This document shows, one piece after another, positions 55,879-64,000 of a stretch of DNA of 64,000 nt. Position numbers and translations under genes: made by a program. Source of the DNA: Saccharomycopsis fibuligera x Saccharomycopsis cf. fibuligera (taxonomy: Eukaryota > Ascomycota > Saccharomycetes > Ascoideales > Saccharomycopsidaceae); contig CP012820.1 of NCBI GenBank assembly GCA_001936135.1, positions 62,001 through 126,000 on the forward strand, written 5' to 3'. Each line of letters opens with the position of its first letter. Position 1 is the stretch's first letter. A model generated the notes under the pieces. That model was not told the DNA's origin. It saw only the letters and a list, made by a program, of their open reading frames with translations, and did not search any database.

Positions 55879-56808
55879 ATGCAACTTTCAATCTTTTCTA
55901 TTCCAGCCATTGCTGTTTTGTTGGCTCTCGCTGAAGCTTCGCCTGTCGAAATTCCATCTATCTACAAAAGAGGTTTAGACTTGAGTTTATCAAAGTCCAA
56001 ATGTAAAAGTGACGAAAACCAAATCTCCTGTTCCAATGAAAGTTCTAGTGATAACATATTCAAACAAAAAAGTCATGGCGGTAGTGGTTCTGGCTCTGGT
56101 GGAGATCCACACTCTTGTTGTGTTGAAAAAGAAGGTCTTATTTTGCAAACCCAATTTTGGGATTACGATGTTCCAGGCCCAGAAACTTCTTGGACAATTC
56201 ATGGTTTATGGCCAGATAAATGCGATGGTTCTTATGATGCTAACTGCGGTTTTTCGGAAAGTGTTAGTAGTGTAAAAGATGTTCTTGAAAATGCTGGTGA
56301 AACAGATTTGGTTGATTACATGAGCCAATATTGGAAAAACGAAGGCGGTAATGATGAAAAATTATGGTTACATGAGTTCAACAAACATGGTACCTGTATG
56401 TCAACATTAGCAGACAGTTGTTACAGTGACAATAACAGTGGCTCTAGCTTTTCTAACAGCACCGCTACTGCTTCTGGTTCTGGGTCTCATCAAAATGTTG
56501 TTGATTGGGCTAAATTGACAGTCAAAACTTTCCAAGGTTTACCAACTTACAAATGGTTGAGTGACGCAGGTATCACTCCATCTAGTGATAAAGAATATGA
56601 AGCCGAAGATATTGCTAAAGCATTATCTAAAGGATTCGGTAATGAAGTTTACATTGGTTGCAGAAGTGGTAAATTGAATGAAGTTTGGTATTTCCATAAA
56701 GTTGAAGGCTCTTTGTTGGATGATAAATTGATTAAAATTGACTCTGTTAGCAAATCTACTTGTTCTGGTAAAGTTCAGTATTTGCCAAAAACTTCTGGAT
56801 CCAACTAA
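55879..56808 (+). CDS. Secreted ribonuclease T2
   Basis: 309 aa. The signal peptide is MQLSIFSIPAIAVLLALAEA, followed by a Kex2-type site YKR (29-31), a Ser-rich stretch and a short Gly-Ser linker (68-75). The RNase T2 catalytic blocks are both intact: WTIHGLWPDKC (105-115, His108) and LWLHEFNKHGTC (162-173, Glu166, Lys169, His170). The many cysteines fit the family's disulfide pattern. The enzyme cuts single-stranded RNA with a 2',3'-cyclic phosphate intermediate, in the vacuole, wall or medium. The family includes S. cerevisiae Rny1, which is longer at the C-terminus, so I leave the symbol blank. A TATA box lies about 165 bp upstream. Confidence 0.96.
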   Translation: MQLSIFSIPAIAVLLALAEASPVEIPSIYKRGLDLSLSKSKCKSDENQISCSNESSSDNIFKQKSHGGSGSGSGGDPHSCCVEKEGLILQTQFWDYDVPGPETSWTIHGLWPDKCDGSYDANCGFSESVSSVKDVLENAGETDLVDYMSQYWKNEGGNDEKLWLHEFNKHGTCMSTLADSCYSDNNSGSSFSNSTATASGSGSHQNVVDWAKLTVKTFQGLPTYKWLSDAGITPSSDKEYEAEDIAKALSKGFGNEVYIGCRSGKLNEVWYFHKVEGSLLDDKLIKIDSVSKSTCSGKVQYLPKTSGSN

Positions 56809-57775
56809 GCTAATTGGACATTGCCCTTTTACTACCTAACATCGCGTTTCACAATCCACTGCGTCCTTTAATTGTGTTTCCAATACTTTTTTTTTTGCTT
56901 CTCTTCTTTTTCCATTTATTTTATTTTATTTTATTCGATTTTCAGTTCTCATATATGCTTTAGGGCAGCATGGTCTGCTTTACCATTTTTTATTCATATT
57001 TATCAACTTACTTTTTTTTTTCCATTCACTCATTATTTCAAGATAATAAAATCATTTTAAAATACAATTTTTAGCACCGTATAATTATTCAACTTAATTC
57101 TTACACTTTTCTATTGTCCAGTCTTTATTTCTAGCGTTCTCCAGGCTATTTTGCTTTACCGCGATGTTGCTCACAAACATGTTTGTCTCACTATTGCATT
57201 TATCTCGAGAGATCTCGATGCTCATCGGCAATATCGTAGTGCCTTGTCCATCGCTCGTATACGGTTTACCACAGATCAAAGGTTTCGGAAGCAAAGTTCC
57301 GAAAAATATTATAACTGAGCAAGAAAAAAATTGAACGATAAGAGCACGGCAATAATACTAAACGCACTCCGAAATCTCATCACCAGATTTCTGATTAAAT
57401 TGTGATCGGTCGAGATTCAAATAAAAGAGAAGTATTGTCGGAGATGAGGGTGTGGGTTGCAGATTTGAATATATTCTTTCACATTATTTGACTGCACATA
57501 TACATAAACACACCTCCTCTTTTGGGCACGCCCCCTTCTTATTTTTCTCTGAGAAAAGATTAAGATTTTTTTATTTAATTTACACTACCGCCACTACTAC
57601 TAGCTATACATATATTATAGCCCCTAATATCTGCTTTCTCGCTCTTCTTAAATTTGAATTAATTATTTTATTGTTATCCTTATTATCACTAATTTTAATT
57701 TGTCTACTTTAATACCAAAGGCTGTGTTGCATTCTATACAAAATCATAAATATACAAACTTCAGCCACAACAATA
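56809..57775. other. Interval between RNase T2 and the SDH assembly factor gene
   Basis: 967 bp, T-rich after the RNase stop (3' end signals), then the promoter of the next gene. No gene was recognised. Confidence 0.55.
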
Positions 57776-58249
57776 ATGCAATCAATGACATCAAGAAGCT
57801 TTATAAGAGCAGTGACTTTGCTTAAACCAACCCCGAAACACTTTACCAACGCCACTAAAACTAACTTAATATTCAAAGCATCTTATTCTAGTAAATTTTC
57901 TCCGATAACAACCCCTTCTCCTCCAAAATTGCCACAGGAGGATCAAGAAGAATTTGAAAGATTACAAAAAATTGCCGCTTCTCAAGCAGCTATAGAAGAA
58001 TATAACGCCTCAGTGGCAGCTACTGAAGGTGAAGAAGCGGCTTCTGCTGCTTCTGCTGAGGTTGATGCAGTGGCAAGTGCTCCAAATTTGACTGAAAAGA
58101 CTGATATTGGTAATTTCCCATCTTACTTTGCTACTATTCCCGAATTCGAAGGTGATGTTAATCCCAAGACTGGTGAAGTGGGTGGGCCAAAGCAAGACCC
58201 TCTAAGACATGGTGATTATTCATTTAATGGGAGGGTCACAGACTTTTAA
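57776..58249 (+). CDS. SDH8: Mitochondrial succinate dehydrogenase assembly factor 4
   Basis: 157 aa. The N-terminus is rich in Ser, Arg, Lys and Thr with no acids over about 40 residues, as in a mitochondrial presequence. The C-terminus DPLRHGDYSFNGRVTDF is the conserved SDHAF4 domain. Between them lie a helical segment and an Ala/Glu-rich spacer. Sdh8/SDHAF4 binds the FAD-loaded flavoprotein subunit Sdh1 in the matrix and helps its joining with Sdh2, limiting reactive oxygen damage. Starts at the first ATG; a second Met at codon 3 or 4 is also possible. Confidence 0.94.
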   Translation: MQSMTSRSFIRAVTLLKPTPKHFTNATKTNLIFKASYSSKFSPITTPSPPKLPQEDQEEFERLQKIAASQAAIEEYNASVAATEGEEAASAASAEVDAVASAPNLTEKTDIGNFPSYFATIPEFEGDVNPKTGEVGGPKQDPLRHGDYSFNGRVTDF

Positions 58250-58308
58250 CGAAGTTAATCCACATGTTTTTTGTTTGCTATCAAGAGCTTACAAGGTTTG
58301 AATTTTTT

Positions 58309-58345
<37 letters not shown>

Positions 58346-58755
58346 GTTTAAATTTAAATGCACATAGGTATAGATGTTGTATTAATATAATATGCTAAGA
58401 ATTAAATTTTCTTCTTTAAAAATTATTGATTTCCCCTTTGTTTTAATGTTAACCCCGTAGAAAAAGAACATGTAAATAGAACAACTAGAAAAACAATTGA
58501 AAACCTCAAAAAAGGATATTGATCTTGAATAGACGAACGAAAGAAGAAAAATGACTAATAACAAAAGCAATGATACAGCGCAATAATAAAGCATCAAGGA
58601 AGTGAAATTGGTGGTTGTAATCAAAGCAAGGAAAAAAAAAAAGAACAAAAGGTAATATGCTAGTGAGATAAATATGGTAATGTCGAACGTTAAACATGAA
58701 AAAAAAAAAAAAAGATGCAATGTTGAAGAATAGTAGCTTAAACCAATAATTTTAA
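58250..58755. other. Convergent intergenic region SDH8 / Ime2-like kinase
   Basis: 506 bp with a long T tract (about 58309-58342) just after the SDH8 stop, and two A runs toward the kinase stop. Minus-strand frames are low-complexity. No gene. Confidence 0.6.
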
Positions 58756-61254
58756 TTAGTTGTAAACAAGTGATGGGTCAAAATAATGAACATGAGTTGG
58801 ATGACTGGCCTGCACATTAATATCCTTTAATTGGACATTTGATTGAGGATGTTGGGCACGCGCAGCGTTACTTTTAACACCCATTTTGATTTGTTGTGGA
58901 TTTTGCAAAGCGCTTTGGTAATTTTCATTATTTCCCAAAACAACAGCAGGTGCTTGCATTTGCATTGCCGGAGGATAATTACTTCCAAGACCAGCAGGAG
59001 CAATATTTTCAGGACCGACAGTGTTGATGTATTCAACAGGAGGAGGTGGTGGAATAATAGGCTCATTAGCCATAAATGGCGAATTTTGATTGTAGTTAAA
59101 ATCATCAACGGTATTATAGTATTGTTGAGGTTTGCTCAAAGGATCTTCGTAATAATAGCATTGTCTTTGATTGAAAAGAGTTCTAGTTAATTCAGCTTCA
59201 CTATCCAAACCTTCGCTTTCAATACTGCTGGAATAATTATGATATGAGTTTCTCAAGTTTGGCACTTGTGAGTGAAATTGCTCAGTTTTGTGTGTATGTG
59301 GAGACAAAGCACTGTTGGTCATCATAAACTCATTAGCAGAATCAGATGCAGAAAACATGTTTTGAGGGCCCAAGGGTAACTGTGATTGCGCTGGTGCAAC
59401 CATACCAGGAACCCCATGATTATTAGCATGACTACCTTGTGGTGAATGATTGAACGAATTTGATGTGTAGGCCTGATTCAAATCGTTATTGCTTCTTCTA
59501 ACTGATCCATTAGATGGTAACGAAATATTTCCAGGAGAATGAAGATTCACCGGCGATCTCAACTTTGGTACATTGGCGTAATTTGGGTATATTGGGTACT
59601 GGAACGGCTGTGTTTGGCGTTGCTCCGATGATTGATAAACAGGAATTGGGCTTTGATACTGGTTATTAATTGGAGCAGGAGTGGCAACAGGGGCAACCTG
59701 AACAGCGACAGGGGCTGGTGTTACAGCAGCTGCGGGAACACCATTTTGCTGTTGTTCAAAAGTGTTATGTGCTCTGCGCTCCTTCACTGAACTAGGTAAT
59801 ATATGGCGGTCTGAACCAGAGATTGGCGATAACTGACTGGCTGATTTTTTCAACAATAAAGTCTTTTGTTTGGCGGACTTTCTAGCCAAATCCGTTTTTG
59901 AAGAGTTTGGACTCACATTGCTGCTTGAGACAGAAGTAGCATTATAAGGGTTACTGTGAATCGGACTAATACCAGTCAATAATTCAGACTTGGTCATCAT
60001 TTCCTTAGGTGTATGAATAGGAGATACGGATTTGACAGATGATGGTGTACTCAAATATTCAGAGCCAGAGCTTAGACCCGAACCATTAAAGTATGGCATT
60101 TGACACAAATTGTCCACATTTATTCTCAATTTTGGATCCCAAGTGAGACAGGCTTTAACCACATCACATAGTAATACCAAATCTGGTCTGCTAATGATGT
60201 TTTCGATTTTAGCGCCACGAGAGTAAGGTAAACGAAACCCAAGCTTTGAAGCAAGTGCTGCTGCCTCTGGCCAATAACCGCCCAAAGGAGGATTACGCTT
60301 TTCATAATCAAGATCAAAACCAAATGTGTGCGGAGTGCCACAAATTTCCAAAATCTTCCAAGTTTGATCCAATTCATTATTACCAGGAAACAATGGTCTG
60401 AATGTGGCAACTTCTACCGCCACAGCGCCAAAAGCCCATATATCAACCGGCTTAGAGTAATGCTTCTGACGCAAAAGGATTTCTGGCGATCTGTACCATC
60501 TCGTAGACACATAAGCAGTATAAGGTCTATCATTGTCGACGCTTCTGGATAAGCCATAGTCGGCAAGCTTTACTGTGTAGTATGAGCTTCTATTTTTGCT
60601 AAGTTGAGGGGCATTTCCATACCCACTAAACTTGCTGTTCGGACTGATAAGGATATTTTCCGGCTTGACATCTCTATGGAAATAACCGTGCTTGTGAATG
60701 TGGCGGATACCTGCAAGTATTTGAGATAAAATACTCTTGACTGTGTTGGTAGAAAATAGTTGGCCTTTTCTAGCCTTCATAAACTGATACAAGTTTTGAT
60801 TCATTGTCTCCATAACTATGTGCAATCTGAACTCGACATTATCGATAAACATTTCGTGAATGAAAACCAAGTTTGGATGGGAGGAAATTGAAAGGATAAA
60901 CTTGACCTCCTTTACCTTAGTGTAATCATTGAGTTTTTGCAATCTTTTATTCATGGTTTTGATGGCGACCAAAGGACTTGTAATATCCGACACGCCGGCG
61001 ATAGGATTCATCAACGTATTCATCTTGTGAGCTGAGTATTGGTAAGGATCACGACGTTTAGCAAGTACCACCGAGCCAAAGCTTCCGTTACCTAAGTTCG
61101 ACACAAGCTGGTATCTTTTATTCAACGATTTAACAGGAATGTGTTCGGGAGGTGAGCTGATGTCCACTGGTAGCTGGGCGCTTACGGCCTTTGGTACCTT
61201 TGCGCCGCCATTGTGAGAAATACTGAGAGAAGAGGCCTGTTGGTGGTGGTTCAT
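58756..61254 (-). CDS. IME2: Ime2-like serine/threonine protein kinase (RCK/MAK group)
   Basis: 832 aa. The kinase domain is about 48-390: glycine loop GNGSFGSV (55-62), AIK lysine (K99), catalytic HRDVKPEN (193-200), DYG in place of DFG (232-234), a TAY activation-loop motif (T246, Y248) and STRWYRSPEILL (250-261). An insertion of about 20 residues (70-92) separates the glycine loop from the lysine. The C-terminal 440 residues are low-complexity, rich in Asn, Gln, Pro and Ser. The TxY loop and the sequence around it place it with Ime2 and mammalian MAK/ICK rather than with CDKs or MAP kinases. In yeasts, Ime2-type kinases control meiosis or filamentation. It is preceded by a long gene-free region, as in heavily regulated genes. 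Confidence 0.88.
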   Translation of the reverse strand: MNHHQQASSLSISHNGGAKVPKAVSAQLPVDISSPPEHIPVKSLNKRYQLVSNLGNGSFGSVVLAKRRDPYQYSAHKMNTLMNPIAGVSDITSPLVAIKTMNKRLQKLNDYTKVKEVKFILSISSHPNLVFIHEMFIDNVEFRLHIVMETMNQNLYQFMKARKGQLFSTNTVKSILSQILAGIRHIHKHGYFHRDVKPENILISPNSKFSGYGNAPQLSKNRSSYYTVKLADYGLSRSVDNDRPYTAYVSTRWYRSPEILLRQKHYSKPVDIWAFGAVAVEVATFRPLFPGNNELDQTWKILEICGTPHTFGFDLDYEKRNPPLGGYWPEAAALASKLGFRLPYSRGAKIENIISRPDLVLLCDVVKACLTWDPKLRINVDNLCQMPYFNGSGLSSGSEYLSTPSSVKSVSPIHTPKEMMTKSELLTGISPIHSNPYNATSVSSSNVSPNSSKTDLARKSAKQKTLLLKKSASQLSPISGSDRHILPSSVKERRAHNTFEQQQNGVPAAAVTPAPVAVQVAPVATPAPINNQYQSPIPVYQSSEQRQTQPFQYPIYPNYANVPKLRSPVNLHSPGNISLPSNGSVRRSNNDLNQAYTSNSFNHSPQGSHANNHGVPGMVAPAQSQLPLGPQNMFSASDSANEFMMTNSALSPHTHKTEQFHSQVPNLRNSYHNYSSSIESEGLDSEAELTRTLFNQRQCYYYEDPLSKPQQYYNTVDDFNYNQNSPFMANEPIIPPPPPVEYINTVGPENIAPAGLGSNYPPAMQMQAPAVVLGNNENYQSALQNPQQIKMGVKSNAARAQHPQSNVQLKDINVQASHPTHVHYFDPSLVYN

Positions 61255-61965
61255 TTTTGGCGACGGTTAAGTTTGACAGTGCTCGCCTGTGCTGGTGATG
61301 TTGGCGGTTAGCAAGATATTGAGGACCGCTGGGTAGAAAACTTTTGATACTGCGGGCGGCTAGGTGATAATTTCTTGGAAATGGGAAGATTAAAACAAAT
61401 ACAAAAAATGAATTTGGGAACGAGGTTATATAACACAAATTTAAAGAAATTAGCGCTGACAGATGGAAGGAACGGGACGTAATAAATGGAGGAGGTATAA
61501 TATATCGGTGCCTAGCTTTATATATAAGACATGCGTGTTCCAAAAGGGAAGGAGAAAGAAAGGAAAGCGCAAATCTGAGTAAGAGAAAGATAGAAAGAAA
61601 AACAGGAAAGCATCAAGTATATATTTACCGAGGAGGGGGGCAGAATGGACTGTCTTTATAAATATGATGTCTTGTTCTGATTGTGTAAGCAGCATAAAAT
61701 GCGAGGTGAAATTCTGAGGACTCACTGGGCCAGCATTGAGAGAAAGCGAGAAAGCGAGAGTAAAAAAAAGGCTGTTGCGAGCACAAAGTGTCACAAACCG
61801 AAGCTTATTTTGCTGTATTACGATTTCTGTCCCTTGGGCAGCAGCGCTAATGTCGGCGAGATGCGCATCTGCAAAATTCACTTTTTCTGCGGCTGTTCCC
61901 TGCCGCCTTTCTGGCCACCGGTTTTGTGTGGATAGCTAGTCCTGTCGGCACAGCTGCCTTTTTCT

Positions 61966-62021
<56 letters not shown>

Positions 62022-64000
62022 TTCTTACTTTTCCTCTTAATTGCTGATTGCGGTTGCGCTCGCTTCGCACACCCTTCCTGTTTGAGTCAATCCGAGAATA
62101 ATAAAGCAAGGCTATTAGTTGCTTTGTTGCAGAAAACTTTGTCGTTTTTTGATTTTGGTTTTTGGTTTTTGGTTTTTAATTTTTTCACTTACGAGCATTT
62201 GAAATAATCTACTCGGTAATTTTATTTATGGTTCTCCTGTTTCATCCTTAGCTCTGGCCTGGCATTTTGGAGAAGGAATACACGTACAGAAGATTGGCAG
62301 TAAATCGTGTTTCTTGTATTTGGTATGCTGAGCGGAATTTAAAAAGTCCTACAAACCAGCGCTTGCGCTTTGCGCTTTGCTGGTACTGTGCTTATGGAAG
62401 CTAACTTGTCACGACTCTTTCAGCTCAAGTGTCGGAAATGTGTGTACACACCAGCGCCTCCCATGGATGGATGCATCCATGATAGAAAAGTTGGAATTAT
62501 TCCCTCTTAAGAGACTGAACACTGGCAGATTGTACAATTCTTTTCTTTTCTGGCTGCTTTTTACTCGATGCGGTGAAATAATTATCATGGGCAGTTCCAT
62601 CATCCTTGTGTATAGCTGAATTTGCACATCATCGTCACGATTGTAGCCATGGTAACTTTTTATTTTTTGGGAATGCTCAACCACGATTCGGCCTCAAATA
62701 CGGATAATTGTAGATCATGTTTCGATGTGTCTAACTGAGACGAAATTGATCAGCTAAAAGCGAAGCTCTGAAAAGATGTCCCATTCCGTGGCTCTGCGGG
62801 TGGTTGACAGATAAGAAACTATAGTTTGTCAATTAGCACCGTTCCAACAGTGCACACCTTTCAGGTTTGTTTATGTTTTGTTTATGCTTTTTCCCCGTGA
62901 CACCGCACGTCAATATGCATGATCTTACTACCTCATCGCATCGTTCTTTTGCAGCATTGGATTGTTAGTGGGATATATACAGCATATGCTGTCTAGCTTC
63001 CATGCGTCGCTGCTGCCGCTTAATTTATTTGCATTTTCAATAATATTCTGTAGCCAGATGGCCAGCGCGGACGGCCAAGTGCAATCTGACTGCTATTTTC
63101 ATTCATGAAATTTCCTTACCGGCAGTAGGCGATCAGCATCGAACAGAACTGGAACACTGAAACATGACTTATCACCGACGGTGTTGTTGGCTTCATCAAC
63201 CCGTTCAGGCTCGTGCTTCCCGCGTAAAAAAGCAAAACTCTATAATTCTCCAGTATCCTCTCAAGTATTTAGATTTTATTTTCCTCCACAATTTTTTCTG
63301 AAAAAAGGTTACTGGGGAAATTTTATAAATAAGCGCTTGCTTTTTGCTAGCAAACCCGCAACGCTTTTAACAAAAAACTCTTGTTTGTCGTTTGCCATGG
63401 CAGCTACAGCTATTGCTATCAGTACCTAGCCAACTGGTAAGCAAAACAGAGGTGTACCTTTGTTTGTTGTGTATCCCCCATGTCACACCGTGACTATGGG
63501 CACTACATGAGTCACTCCACACTACCGCAGGACATGCTGAGGACAAGCTGAAACTGATGCAGACATCAACGACAGTGGGGACACGTATCTGTGCGGAAGC
63601 CTTTGACTAGCAGCTGACGCTGAGCGGCGCTATGGGAAGTTGCGGAAAAACAGTGGGTTTGAATGTAGTCATGCCCAAAATCACGGTTTTTGTGTACCTT
63701 GCGCACCTTTACAATTGTTGAAAAGAGAGACAGAACCAAAAACGGAAATGACACAATCATATTCTGACGCTGTAGCCATCTGCCAGCAACGACCACATCA
63801 GCTCGTATTCTTATCTGTAGGTGCTAACGCTTCTATATTCTCTATAAATGCACACTAAGTGCCTGTGGTGAGACATAAACATCTCTGCTTTGTGTTTTTT
63901 AGTGATACTCGGTGATACTTTTGTTACTGGTTGTCTGTCTAATCTCTTTGTTGGCATTTTTGTTTGTTTGTTTGTTTGTTTGTTTGTTTGTGTCTTTGGA
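61255..64000. promoter_or_regulatory. Long upstream region of the Ime2-like kinase, to window end
   Basis: 2.75 kb without a recognisable gene. It contains CT- and GA-rich tracts close to the kinase start, a 53-nt T run (61968-62020) and a (TTTG)n repeat at the window end (about 63959-63990). Part of it may belong to a gene beyond the right edge. Confidence 0.5.
61968..62020. repeat. Homopolymer run of 53 T
   Basis: An uninterrupted T53 about 715 bp upstream of the Ime2-like start. It is much longer than the usual poly(dA:dT) promoter tracts, and its length is prone to sequencing error. Confidence 0.9.

Overview
The window looks like nuclear DNA of a budding yeast, most likely of the CUG-Ser group (Candida/Debaryomyces relatives). 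The signs are compact and mostly intronless genes, one ribosomal-protein gene with a textbook GTATGT...TACTAAC...AG intron, Tbf1-like and Cbf1-type sites upstream of that gene, copia and gypsy LTR elements beside tRNA genes, and near absence of the codon CTG even in GC-rich, leucine-rich genes. If CTG is reassigned here, every CTG codon reads as Ser rather than Leu.

Layout. (1) 1-7590: a long stretch with no credible gene. (2) 7590-25057: a nested block of LTR retrotransposon fossils between two tRNA genes that point away from each other, tRNA-Val(CAC) on the minus strand at the left and tRNA-Asp(GTC) on the plus strand at the right. It holds copia element A (8005-13780), inserted in the shared LTR of copia element B2 (internal part 13989-18605), then a solo A-type LTR, a gypsy element C, an inverted B-type LTR, and a small chimeric LTR-capped insertion. 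About 200 bp of matching sequence lies in inverted orientation just upstream of each tRNA. (3) 25058-27773: no gene seen. (4) 27774-61254: ordinary single-copy genes: an Ato/GPR1-type acetate transporter, RPL21, a degenerate valyl-tRNA synthetase relative, APC5, PIS1, RIX1, a membrane-anchored endonuclease/exonuclease/phosphatase-fold protein, a choline/ethanolamine kinase, tRNA-Glu(TTC), an UNC93-like transporter, the very-long-chain 3-ketoacyl-CoA reductase, VFA1, a secreted RNase T2, an SDH assembly factor, and an Ime2-like protein kinase. (5) 61255-64000: gene-free upstream region of the kinase, with a 53-nt T run.

The host genes form no pathway cluster, although three act in lipid synthesis (PIS1, choline kinase, ketoacyl reductase). 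The stretch of about 49.3-51.5 kb is far more GC-rich than its surroundings. The most notable items are an intact ORF for a ValRS-like protein that has lost its catalytic signature motifs, a chimeric insertion with LTR ends and a 5-bp target duplication that carries read-through sequence of a neighbouring element, and the gene-free left flank plus retrotransposon block as a candidate centromere region.
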